Source: Dicyema japonicum | Lineage: Eukaryota; Dicyemida; Rhombozoa; Dicyemidae | Assembly (NCBI GenBank): GCA_011109175.1 | Contig: RDEW01000004.1 | Span: forward strand, 396,030 to 460,029 | Direction of reading: 5' to 3' | Length of the DNA stretch: 64,000 nt | Shown here: positions 21,511 to 31,555 of the stretch, piece by piece | Position numbering within the stretch: position 1 is the first letter of the stretch | Layout of the letters: each line of letters opens with the position of its first letter | The notes under the pieces: model-generated | What the model was told of the DNA's origin: nothing | The model's input: only the letters and a program-made list of their open reading frames with translations | Databases searched by the model: none | Program-made: the position numbers and the translations under genes

Positions 21511-21603
21511 GGCCTCTTAATAAACCCGGGAGATATTTATTAAAATAAATAAATTTAAAATACTAATTTAATATTTATTAATTACTAAATACCCGTGTTG
21601 CTA

Positions 21604-23519
21604 ATGTATAAAGGTGAATATCAGGTAATTAAAAATAATAATAATTCAGGGACGTTCATTCATTGAACTTCTCACCGTTCAAGGCAAAAAGCCGGGGGAT
21701 AACTGGAAGTTCTCAGATATTTCCATAAAGAAGGTCTTGTTCGATTACTATATAAGGTCTACGATAGAAATGTGAAGGGATTTGTGTTCTCTTTGGAGGG
21801 ACCAGTCACTGCCACTCGAATTCAACTCCCAAAAGGCCCAAAAATGACTCGTTTTATATTATCTTATTAAAGTCTCACTTTTTCAACCATTTCTCGGCTT
21901 TCAAGTCTGCGTCCCAGAAAAGAAGGATTTTTCCGTGGAATCAACGTTACCAAATAACTGACCATTTAGGATCCTTGACAGTGACAACGTCAAACGTCGC
22001 CTCGTGTTTTCTACAGTAACAAAGTCCGTGCAAGTAAATCCTCTCCACGCCAGAATTCCGTTAATCCAACTTAACCGAGGAACTGTAATGTTTGTTCAAG
22101 ACTGTAGTACAATAATTTGATTATTGACTTGAACTCCTTGGTACCCTATTTGTGGGATGGAAGGGGCTTCAAATCAACAGAGGCATCACCGTGTCCGCTT
22201 TCTGTAAAATCCGTAAAGTATTCACTCTCAACAGTCGTCCTGTAGGTTATTTGTCTGTTTTACCACAGAATGCTCATCATCCCGTCTTGTTGACGTCATC
22301 CCTCGGCAGATATCAATTTCTCTGGATGTTCCTCATACCACACAGGTAGTTGATCCCACGTGGTTTGAGAATGAAGCTTTACCGGAAATTTTGTGTGGTT
22401 TTTTGAACTAAAATTATCATAGATGAAAGCAAAAAGTCCCCAACAAAGCCAAGAGTCCCCCACGTGAGTGCTTTGAGGTTATTTTAGGCTAAAAATGCTG
22501 TTGCACGAAGATGTAAGTATATTAACTTACTCTATAGCTAATTTGGGGACGGTCGGGACTTCAGGAGTTCGAGATTCCCTCTTCAAGACTAAGGGACCTT
22601 CTCTCCCCCTGTCAGCAAAATCTGTGAGTAGTCCAGTGCTACCTCAAAGAACCCTGAGGCAGGAAAAGACGAGCAAACGACCTGCCAAAGAAAAACGATG
22701 TATTAGTGAGTTAACATATCAGGTCATACGTGTGTCGTATCCACCTCTACTTCCTCCATTGAAAATACTGAAGATAAAGTCAATGGATGGGCTGAGGAGA
22801 ACCTTAGAGATCCCTCTTCCAAGCAAGAAGTGGATAAGATCGAAAATATTGAGGACACTTTGAAGGCTACAGACTACGACAACTTTATCAAAGAAGTGTT
22901 CCCAACTTCTGTGGTGAGTTGTGAGGACTATGTATGATTTTTTGAAAACTTTAGACCCCCTTCGATTCCTTTGAAGCTTCAGCGTTGGATGCTATGAGGT
23001 CTTCTAGATTGGGAGATTCTGAGGAGCCAATTTCCTCCCATCACTTCAGTCGGGGGGAGGACTACAGTTCGAGTGATGACGTCATATGGAATTCCCCCAA
23101 AGAGGTTTTTTGATTCTAAGGATTCACAGACCTTGTTTAGGTATGACAGAGAAGCGTTGAGGATGAATAATATAAAATGGACACGTGGGGGCGAATTGGA
23201 AGAGGTTGGTTCGCCGCTTATAACGTGTGGTCCTCCCAGTCCTCCTGTCTGCTTTTCCTCCAAGAGTCTAGCAACCTTTAATTCTAATCCAGCTTCTGAG
23301 CCTTCCCCCTCCTTTTCGAAAAGTGTAAAAATGTGACCGACTTTAGATGACAAATCTCCCAAAGTGGTGTCTGTTAGTCAACCAATCAGTTCGGGTGATG
23401 CTTTGGTGAAGACAAGCATTACTGAGTCAAACATGACTGAATTGGAGTTGGTGTATGATACCTGTCTTGACTGCTATTATGATCCTCGCACAATGAAATA
23501 TTATGAAATTATTAATTGA
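21604..23519 (+). CDS. CFAP20DC: CFAP20DC homologue (CFAP20-domain protein, multi-exon)
   Basis: The spliced product begins MYKGEYQGRSFIELLTVQG and follows vertebrate CFAP20DC (C3orf67): KKPGDNWKF, then VYDRNVKGFVFSLEGPVTA, FQVCVPEKKDFSVE, ILDSDNVKRRLVFSTVTKS, VNPLHARIPLIQLN, GITVSAFCKIRKVFTLNSRP and a later SLDVPHTTQVVD. The acidic, low-complexity C-terminal half includes SSSDDVIWNSPKEV and ends LVYDTCLDCYYDPRTMKYYE, which also resembles the family. Introns: 21625-21649 (25 nt), then 23, 22, 24, 23 and 23 nt, all GT-AG, inferred by frame and homology. The N-terminal CFAP20-like beta domain is the conserved part; CFAP20 itself sits in the ciliary doublet inner junction. The function of the larger protein is poorly known, but its presence fits a ciliated animal. 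Some C-terminal exon edges are uncertain. Confidence 0.85.
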
Positions 23520-24331
23520 TTTTATCAAATTATAGATTTCTTTTTAATCGATTTCTTAGGAGAATTGTTCTGCCATAATTTTTATAAAGATTTTTGATTT
23601 TTTGCTTTTAAAGTCTTTTATTTTACATTAAAATTATAATTCGATTTGCGTCATCGTTTGGGATTCAGTCATGGGTTCCCATCAAACTGATGTGTCATGT
23701 ATCTCCCTATCACTTCCACCTTTAATATCAAATTTTTAATTAAAATCAGATTTCACTGTGTTTCCACGACTATTATGGCTGAGCGTGGACACCCTTCAGA
23801 TAAATGCAACTTTTAGTTCTTTTTGCGTGAATGGAGGAAATGATCCACTCTGGGATGTCGGACATACAAAGATTGGAAACAATTAAGCGTCGAATGGATT
23901 CGAATCTCGTCTGAAACAAAATTTAGAAAAATTCTGATTTTAGCAGAATAAATTCCATGTTATTTCAAGTTCGAAATTTTATACGAATAACCCATTATTT
24001 CAAAGGGTGTGTAATCAAGATTTATTCCCAACAGCTTTAAAAACCATAATAATTAAAAATTATCAACAAAATCTAATTTCATCAGGTTATTCTCATTACA
24101 ATAAGCTTATTAATCGATATTACGTAAAGTTACTAAGCATCCGGGTATGACTAGAGACAGTTTGAATATTTTTTGAATTTTTTCATAAATTAAATAACTA
24201 AAATCTCCCACATGGTGTCATATGATGTATTAACACGTGGTTTTAAATAATTAAATATTGATTATTCTAGTAGTGGTGTGATCTCAGCTAATATGCTTTA
24301 GTATATAAATCTTTACGCTTAAGAGAATTAA
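23520..24331. other. Intergenic, nothing recognised
   Basis: AT-rich spacer between CFAP20DC and MCAT. The MCAT promoter presumably lies at the right edge; a CACGTG occurs about 100 bp upstream of its ATG. Confidence 0.5.
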
Positions 24332-25425
24332 ATGCTTTGTGGAACGTTCAGATTTGCTGTTAGGGAATGCTCCAATATGGCTGCTTTGGCCCCCAAATAT
24401 GCGGGAGATATTCACTCCACAGTCCTCCTTTTTCCTGGACAGGGATCTCAGTTCATTGGAATGGGCAGTAAACTTCTCCAATTTCCCAAAACTGAAAAGC
24501 TGTTTAGTGACGCGAGCGAAATATTAGGCTATGATTTGCTCAAGGTTTTGATGATTTAGTTTATGTAGACCTGCTTAGAAGGCCCCTTTGAGACCTTGAC
24601 AAGAACTGAGGTCTCCCAGCCCGCCATTCTTGTGACTTCCTTAACCGCTTTGGAAAGGCTCAATTCAGAAAATCCAAAAGCAGTAAAGTCATGCAAAGCC
24701 ACTGCCGGACTAAGTTTGGGGGAATACTCATCCCTCGTGTTTTCTGGATGCTTATCATTCGAGGATGGTTGGCCCTTTATGTTATGACAGCTGTTAGAGT
24801 CGTTAAAGTCAGAGGGAAGGCCATGCAGGATGCCTCTGATAATTCTAAGGGAGGAATGGTGTCCATCATGGTTTCAAAGGATACCAACCTTGATGACCTC
24901 TGTCAGGCCGCCATTGACCATTGTGTCCAACTAAATGTCCCCAATCCGGTCTGCCAGGGGTCGAACTTTCTTTCTTCTTCGATTCAAGTCGTTGGGGGTT
25001 CGATTGAGGCCATTGACTACATTCTCTCTAATTCTGCCAAATATAAAATCCGCAAATGCAAGAAACTCCCCGTTAGTGGAGCATTTCACACACAAATGAT
25101 GAGCTGTGCTGTGGGAGGCTTGAAGAGATCATTGGGTACAAATTTTCGAGTATTTTCTAGATCTGTGAAAATCAGTCCGCCAAAGGTTCCAGTCATTTCC
25201 AATGTGACTGCAAAGCCTTACAAAAGTGTTCAGGAAATTCGAGATTTGTTGATCAAACAGGTGATCTCCCCAGTCCGATGGCAGCAAACAATGGACTACA
25301 TATTCGACTACCACCTCACCACTCCTCAAATGATATTCGAAATGGGGCCTGGAAGAAACTTGAAACCACTGGTTAAATCCTCAAACTCTAATGAAGAGCA
25401 CGTCTACAACTTTGTGGATGTTTAG
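24332..25425 (+). CDS. MCAT: Malonyl-CoA:ACP transacylase, mitochondrial type (348 aa)
   Basis: Transfers malonyl from CoA to acyl carrier protein in mitochondrial type II fatty acid synthesis. Three exons with introns of 24 nt (about 24546-24569) and 23 nt (about 24767-24789) give an intact 348-residue frame. Motifs: LLFPGQGSQFIGMG (oxyanion region), GLSLGEYSSL with the nucleophilic Ser, a VRGKAMQDAS helix with the substrate Arg, PVSGAFHTQMM with the catalytic His, and SPVRWQQTM. The N-terminal 30 residues (start MLCGTFRFAVREC) are basic and lack acidic residues, which suits a mitochondrial targeting peptide. One segment (GTNFRVFSRS) is about eight residues longer than in mammals but stays in frame. 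Length and motif spacing match the family. Confidence 0.92.
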
Positions 25426-25559
25426 CTAATTTGAAATTTTAAAAAATTATTTTAATTATCTTTATTTTATGTAATTATTATCAACGATAAAACATAATAA
25501 TTTGTAAGAAATATTTAAAATAATTTAATGTTTATCTCATTCACTAACTCTATCAAATT

Positions 25560-25845
25560 AATTGCGATCACATACGACCCAGTTTCCACTTCTACAGAAT
25601 CAGAGTCCATCTGGAATCAGCATAAAAAGAAAAGACGTCCATTACTTCAGCTGTAGGAACCCTCCAGTGAGTGGGGAAAGTAAATGCCCTTTTTCGTGCC
25701 GTCCTGACACTGGGGGCCACCTAGACAGGTGGATCACATGACGCCACTCTAATAGGAAGGGAAATAAGAGGAACAAGTAAAGTAATCAGAAAACTTCAAC
25801 CAATTAGCCATGTAGCACCACATGGCGCCACGTGTCTATTATTTT
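25560..25845 (-). repeat. SINE-like repeat, copy 3
   Basis: Reverse complement of the family: GAATCAGAGTCCATCTGGAATCA, TTTTTCGTGCCG, GATCACATGACGCCACTCTA, AACTTCAACCAATTAGCCAT and CACCACATGGCGCCACGTG. The head at the right end is intact; the tail is missing. Confidence 0.75.
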
Positions 25846-26089
25846 ATGCAACATTGACAATTTTTAATACATGGATCAGACATATTAATCAGCATGAATC
25901 GAGTGGGTTCTCCTTTTCAGGATCTCGAATCTGACATTAAGGATCATCATATCCATGAAATAAGTAATAGTTAAACAGTCAACAACACAACAAGAAACTT
26001 AACACGTGATTTAAAAATTTGAATAATTATTATTAAATAAAAGTTGGGTAATTTTTCTAAAAATCCTAATATTTAAATTTTAAAGATTT

Positions 26090-26235
26090 CTCTTCCTTCC
26101 CTCTAGTGGCGTCATTAGATCACCTTACTCAGGAGACTTCCATTGCAAAAGGATCCATCTATTCATTGCACCTGGAGTCCTTAATCAGTTGTTTACTTTA
26201 ACTTCCTTCTCGGTGTATCCGGGGTTGATAAATTA
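26090..26235 (+). repeat. SINE-like repeat, 5'-truncated with intact tail
   Basis: Body block TAGTGGCGTCATTAGATCAC followed by AAAAGGATCCATC and the complete tail CAGTTGTTTACTTTAACTTC, CTCGGTGTATCCGGGGTTGA. Confidence 0.6.
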
Positions 26236-26418
26236 AATTGATCACATAGGACCCAAGCATGTTAGCACAGTCATTTCCTCCTCCCAAAGAAAACTAAACT
26301 TTGTAAAAACACTTTATTTATACTACAAAGGCAGTTTCTACTTAACTTTACTCCACCTTTATGCGCAATACATTATCTACTTCAGTGCTGCATGGTGTCT
26401 TATACGAACATAAAGACA

Positions 26419-26720
26419 ATGTCTTTCAGGAACAGTCACGAGTACCCTACAAAGGTTCTCCTCGCCACTAATGCCACTCCGTTCGAGGAACTTGTGAAAT
26501 TTTAAAAAGTGTCTCAAACATACAGTAAGTGTGTCGGTTCTGTCCTGAAGTAATACAATGTTCGTCTACAATGCCAAAGCTGACCGATCCATGGGAGTAA
26601 CCGGGATTCGCTCGTCCTACTTAATAGTCTCTGGTCTCTACAAGTTAGTGGGGCCGGGATTATTTAACTAACTAACTTTCAGTGTCTCGCGACACTATGA
26701 TTCAATTTAATGATAACTGA
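26419..26720 (+). CDS. Possible small four-exon gene (65 aa), unrecognised
   Basis: If GT-AG introns of 29, 26 and 49 nt are removed, an open frame runs from ATG 26419 to a stop at 26720. It begins MSFRNSHEYPTKVLL, passes through MFVYNAKADRSMGVTGIRSS and ends SRDTMIQFNDN. Intron sizes match the window's confirmed genes, but the model is built without homology support and other joinings are possible. It lies between two SINE copies. I do not recognise a family. Confidence 0.2.
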
Positions 26721-26784
26721 GTACCTTCCATTCCTTATTGAAACTAAACAATGTCATCAAATAGTTTAATTCGCAATAATTTTC

Positions 26785-27130
26785 ACATGGCGCCATGTGG
26801 TGCTAAGTAGATTGTTTGTCAAAATTATTTTCCTTTCAATGGGGTCACTGGATCCATCTTACTAAGGAGGCGGCCAATGCCTAGCCAACATTAAGAGGAT
26901 TCAACAATTCTTTCCAAGGGACAACGTCGTTACCTGGTGACAAGTTCCGAAATGCTGGAACCAGTCAGGATCGAGGAGCTAGTTAGTTTGGTTATCCTTG
27001 GTCTTTGGAAATAATTTTAATTTAAAAAATATCAAGTATTTCACTGAATTGAGGTTGTTTTCGTTGATTAAATTTATATTTGAGGTAGTTGTTTACTTTA
27101 ACTTCTTTCTCGGTGTATCCGGGGTTATTA
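26785..27130 (+). repeat. SINE-like repeat, copy 4 with palindromic head and tail
   Basis: Head CACATGGCGCCATGTG is a perfect 16-bp palindrome and is followed by GTGCTAAGTAG. The body is diverged (GGATCCATCTTACTAAGG). The tail at 27086-27130 reads TAGTTGTTTACTTTAACTTC, CTCGGTGTATCCGGGGTTAT. Confidence 0.65.
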
Positions 27131-27599
27131 AATGAAAAAATAAGAAACGTTGCTTTTAAATAACCCAAAATAGATCAGATTTTCCTACCAAGTTTTATAC
27201 ATTTGAATATTGCTAGGCTAAAAGTTTATTTTCTATGATTCAACTTACGACATTTGTTTCAATGCAACATTAAGGTGATTGACACTATTTTTCTTAGACG
27301 ACTGATTTTTCTTAAATTAACAAATTCAGTCAATTAAATGTTTTCAAGCAAATTTAATTTGCTAATTGCTGATAGTAAATATTAAAATATTGTTATGGCC
27401 ATTGATCAAAGAGAAGAGGAAACAGAGAACTCTTCTAGCGAGAGAAAAGTCTCTAAGGAACATTGAGTTAGTATTTATTAACCCAGGATAAACTGAGAAA
27501 AAAGTTACTAGTAAATTCACCAAACTAATTAAGCCTATCCACTTCCTACAGTCGAGAGAGGCCTATCAATATCACACAAGTCCATTCAGAACCAGCAGA
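27131..27599. other. Intergenic, nothing recognised
   Basis: AT-rich, no support for a gene. Confidence 0.5.
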
Positions 27600-27835
27600 A
27601 ATGAAAGAATCTAGTCATTGCAGTCATGTTTCCAATTCCAATGAAATAGTGGAGAATAACTAATCCTATTTTGTGCCATTCTGCTATTGAGTGTAACCTG
27701 AGACAGATATATCACATGACGTCAGATTAGTTACCTGGAGAAGTGAAAGGGAGAGAAAACTTAGTGAGGGGAATCAAGACCAATTGGCATAATTATTATT
27801 TATTTTAAAACCCCAAGACCACCAAGAAAGAATTA
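27600..27835 (-). repeat. Diverged SINE-like copy joined to a LINE E-type tail
   Basis: Minus-strand blocks correspond to the SINE body (TGCCATTCTG...GATATATCACATGACGTCAG). At 27795-27835 the reverse complement reads TTTCTTGGTGGTCTTGGGGT followed by TTTAAAATAAATAA, a LINE E-like tail. Confidence 0.45.
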
Positions 27836-27837
27836 GC

Positions 27838-27965
27838 GTGGCGTCATGCGGTTCACCTGTTGTTGTGGTGGCGCTCAGTTCAAGTTCTGCATAGAAAAGA
27901 ACCGTTCGACTTTCCCTACCCTTCTACGATCTTCAGAAGGGTGGCCTACCAATTGGCGAATATGG
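27838..27965 (+). repeat. Dispersed repeat shared with 5.73 kb
   Basis: GGCGTCATG and GGTTCACCTGTTGTTGTGGT occur here as at 5729, followed by the same ordered blocks (CGCTCAGT, AGAACCGTT, TTCAGAAG). Confidence 0.55.
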
Positions 27966-28059
27966 CATCTTGACTACTAAATTACCTTGTTCGGTAGGTA
28001 ATAATTTACAATTGAGTTATCTTTATTATTTTATCACATTGCTGGCTTCAGACCAGGTT

Positions 28060-28560
28060 GCTATCTTCTTCACAGTTTATCACTCGTGAATTCAACACGC
28101 CAAAAATTCATATGCGACTTACTCTGTGGACATACAAAAGGCATTCGAATTTATCTCAAGGCCTCTGTTAACAAAAAGGTTTATCCGAATATAAAATTGT
28201 GGCTGAGCAACTTTCCGGTCTACGTTTAACAATGCGGTATGACAACCTCAATTCACACTGTCGCCTCATTATTCAACCTGTTTTATCTGAAATTCCAAAT
28301 GTCAATAATCCTGACAAGCTGTTCCTAGCTTATGCAGATTATTATCCTCGGTTTCCTGTGTTTCTTCAAGGAACCAAGAAACCCATTGGGCGATTGCTCA
28401 TGTAAAAAACGTCCATCGTACTAAAGAAGAACATCCCAATCGAGTTCCTTTCTAGTTATTAGTAGAGACTCTACCGTTCTATAGTTGAGATATTTGAGGA
28501 TTACGTAATGAGAGTCTGGGAATTAATGGAAGCTGGGGTCACTTAATTGTTTTCAACATA
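28060..28560 (+). mobile_element. LINE E-like reverse transcriptase remnant with 3' end
   Basis: 28110-28160 encodes YSVDIQKAFEFISRPLLT, the RT motif A region; 28320-28350 encodes LFLAYAD, a decayed motif C. The C-terminus YRSIVEIFEDYVMRVWELM, then EAGVT and a stop, leads into GGGGTCACTTAATTG. Coding is broken by stops and a large deletion lies between RT and C-terminus. Confidence 0.6.
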
Positions 28561-29370
28561 TTTCTGGTATCTTTTGGTTCTCGAATAATAATGAATTAAT
28601 GAACAATAGCCGAACATTCAGCTGTAGCTCAGCATGTGTTTATTTTATAGTCAAACAGTTGTGTTGAGTAATTATTATCTTTATCAGAGTGTGATCTGTT
28701 GAACTATGAAAATAATCTAGAAATTTGTAATTTGCTTTTGTGAATCTAAAATCATTAAAAATGCCAATAAGCATTGATTTATAATACAAAATAGTTATAA
28801 TCTCTCCACTCTGTTTTGGCTAACAATGGGGAAAAAAACAATGTCGAAAAATCATAAAATTAGACCAATTTGTTTTAATAAAATAGAACATGTAGAATTG
28901 TGCATTGTACTCTTTTCAAGGCCACTAACGAGTGCACGAGAACAAGGATCACTCATTTATTGCATATCTCATTTGTCTAATGATTTTAATGATATGATGC
29001 TTCATGGCCTACTTTACCAAATCAAACATATTTATAAATATCTACACCTTTAATGATTAACAGCTTGCAAGCTCATTAATTATTCAATGGATTTTTTATC
29101 GGATAAATGCCTATACTATTGATTCATGTATTCTAGGGAATTGGATAATTAGATATTCAATGTGTGTAATCATAATGAATATATCAGTTAATAACCACAG
29201 GGAGATTCAATTTGATAATGAACGAATATTAACGTATTATTTAAATATTATTTAATTTTTATGTTAATTAAAATAAATAATTTTTAATTAATTTTGATTA
29301 ACAACATTTTTTATGTGCGGATCCTATGCTTTCAATTTACTTATCAGTTTCTAGTGTTTTCAGAACTGGA
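28561..29370. other. Intergenic, nothing recognised
   Basis: AT-rich. A 75-codon frame at 28826-29053 has no recognisable features and probably is not a gene. Confidence 0.5.
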
Positions 29371-30274
29371 ATGGCTTGTCTGGTATTGTTTTCAATTACC
29401 CTAGTCCTCAAAGTCTCATAAGATCAGCACATTCATTGTTATGGATATCGAATCCACAGGACTCAGTGACTTTACCGGAAGGAACAAAATAACAGAAATA
29501 TCCTTTGTATCCATGACACGTGACTCCCTACTTCATCATTGGAATAAGAAAAATATCCCCAGAGTCCTCAACTCTCTTACTCTCTGTTTCAATCCACGTA
29601 GACTGATTCCTGCCAACGTCAGTGAAATCACAGGTCTATATAACGACGAATTGGATTCCTATCCCCCATTTGGACCCGATTCTGTGAGTCTGATCAAGAG
29701 CTTCATTAATCTATCATGTGGGGATCCCAAAAATGTGTGTATTCTGGCCCATAATGGACATAAATTCGATTTTCCGTTGTTAATGGCGAAAATTTCTGAG
29801 TTTGATCCCTCCGCCTTCTCTGACGAGCTCACGTGTGTGGACAGTTTGGAAATCTTCAGGAATCTCTTCAAAAATAAAGGTGTGCTGAGTTGGCAGGATA
29901 TTTCGGACAAATATTCGGGGGATTTTTCGAATTCTTTTGTAACTCCTCCTCGATGTGCCCCGCCAGTTTATGCGAAATACTCCTCCCCCAAACCGGACGT
30001 GGTGGCACAGGCGATTGACAAAGGAGTAGCCAGGAGATTGGATTTTAACCTGGATTACTCATATTCTCCAGTTGGTTGGGCCTCACCTAGTAAACCTTCG
30101 TTCTCTCTGACGGAGATATATCGGAGATTCTTCGGAGTGACCCCTACTGATAGTCACAGGTCAATGGATGACTGTCTTAACCTTATTAAGTGCGTCAGAT
30201 GTGTGGCTCCATTATTTTTGACGGATATTACTGATTGCTGTGTCCCAATTAATTCGTTTATACCAAATATATGA
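29371..30274 (+). CDS. TREX-type 3'-5' DNA exonuclease (293 aa)
   Basis: Degrades DNA from the 3' end; in mammals TREX1 clears cytosolic DNA. A short first exon (MACL) is joined by a 22-nt intron (29383-29404) to SSKSHKISTFIVMDIESTGL, giving an intact frame of 293 residues. DEDDh catalytic residues are all present: Asp and Glu in MDIEST, Asp in AHNGHKFDFPLL, and His and Asp in DSHRSMDD. SEITGLYNDEL and the spacing of motifs are those of TREX1/TREX2 rather than DnaQ or RNase T. Between the third and fourth motifs lies a longer insert (about residues 170-240, rich in Pro and Ser). The C-terminal transmembrane helix of mammalian TREX1 is absent, so the protein resembles TREX2 in that respect. 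An AG at 29363-29364, 6 nt before the ATG, may be a splice acceptor in the leader. Confidence 0.85.
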
Positions 30275-31199
30275 TTTATTATTTATTTGAGATTTATTGG
30301 CTTATTTCCTTGAGGTTTTGCAAAAGTCATTACATTAGTCCTAAGGTTTATAGGTATTATCTATAAGCTAACGAGTACAGTTCTCGCAATCGTTTGTACT
30401 AATGTTTCCCTCTCTTCTCTCAGGTAGGAACCGGAGAGTTGTGACAGATAGGAACTCTATTCACATTAGTTGGTTAATATTTATTCATTATTAATATCTC
30501 CAAGATTGAATGTTACAAAATAATAGTACTAATCTATGGTTTTTAACCAAAAATAATTGAATACACGAGGTACCCTGGTTGTTCCGAAAGACCAGAACGT
30601 CTGTTTTGTTTACCACGACAAAAGTAAATGGCTCAGTTAAGTAATCACTTTATCACAATTCCTTGTACTGTCAATTAAGATATATTTCCACAGTGTTGTT
30701 GAAAAGAGACAGGCATGAACATGTTTGGTGAACACAAAGAGAATTAAGCTATTTAGGACTTAAAATAGCATTTATGAGGTTTTCATAGATTACTCATTAT
30801 AAATGATATCAATTGATTTTTTATTCGTTATCGTTCCATCGTATCCTATAGTCAACACTACTGTAATCGTTGGAGGGGGACAATGCATGTTCTTAACTTT
30901 TTACTTTTTTGTTGCATGTGGGTATTCGTAGACAATCCGGTTTTCCAATGAGGTATCGACAATCAGCAAACCCAGATGATCGCGTGGAACTTTCACCTAA
31001 ACAGATGTAAGATTCGAACCCGGAACCATATAAATTTGTATGCACATATAACACTGCAACAGCCTACAGATTACTATTGCCCGAGGACCACTTAGTTGAG
31101 AGAAAAAGAATGTCTCATCTAACTAACAGATCCCAGACAAACAAGGAGAAATTCGAAACAGATTAGCACTGCCATCTCGAACCGCTTAGAGTCATAGAC
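30275..31199. other. Intergenic with a weak tRNA-like B-box
   Basis: No gene. The reverse complement of about 31013-31033 contains GGTTCCGGGTTCGAATCTTA, an RNA polymerase III B-box, but I cannot fold a tRNA around it. It may be the edge of a decayed tRNA-derived SINE. Confidence 0.4.
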
Positions 31200-31555
31200 T
31201 CAGAATTGAATCATGTGATTTTGCTTGCGGCTTTCTGGATTTTGGTCAACTTATCCAGGAATGGCCATTGACCATTGTAGTCGCATATATCAAAGTAGAC
31301 AATGGAAAGAAATCCAACATTATTTGGCAAGCTATTAAATTGAATCATTTTCTTATTAGGGAAGATATTTTGTTTGATGCTGTAGTCCCTATACACGTGG
31401 TAAACAATGTTACAAACCAATGGTTGGGGAAATCTCAGCCGTAGTTGAGCAAACCATGATGTCAGAGTGTCAAGCATTTCTTGTAAGACCCAAATGGCTG
31501 CTTGGAAATTTCTGTCCCTGGCAGTGATGATAATATCATCTGGATAGGAGAATAT
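31200..31555 (-). mobile_element. Reverse transcriptase fragment of a LINE (motif C decayed to YPDD)
   Basis: Minus-strand coding starts at the right edge with FSYPDDIIITARDRN, then FQAAIWVLQEMLDTLTSWFA and continues to about 31211. YPDD stands where LINE RTs have YADD. It begins exactly where the 3' end of a LINE B copy (31556) stops, so LINE B seems to have inserted into this older element. Confidence 0.65.

Noticed and set aside
22979-23362. 127-codon minus-strand frame
   Set aside because: Overlaps CFAP20DC exons that are supported by the conserved C-terminal motif and splice sites.
28826-29053. 75-codon frame as a gene
   Set aside because: No recognisable pattern, no splice continuation and an AT-rich setting.
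30990-31075. Possible tRNA gene on the minus strand
   Set aside because: Only a B-box is convincing; D, anticodon and acceptor stems do not form.
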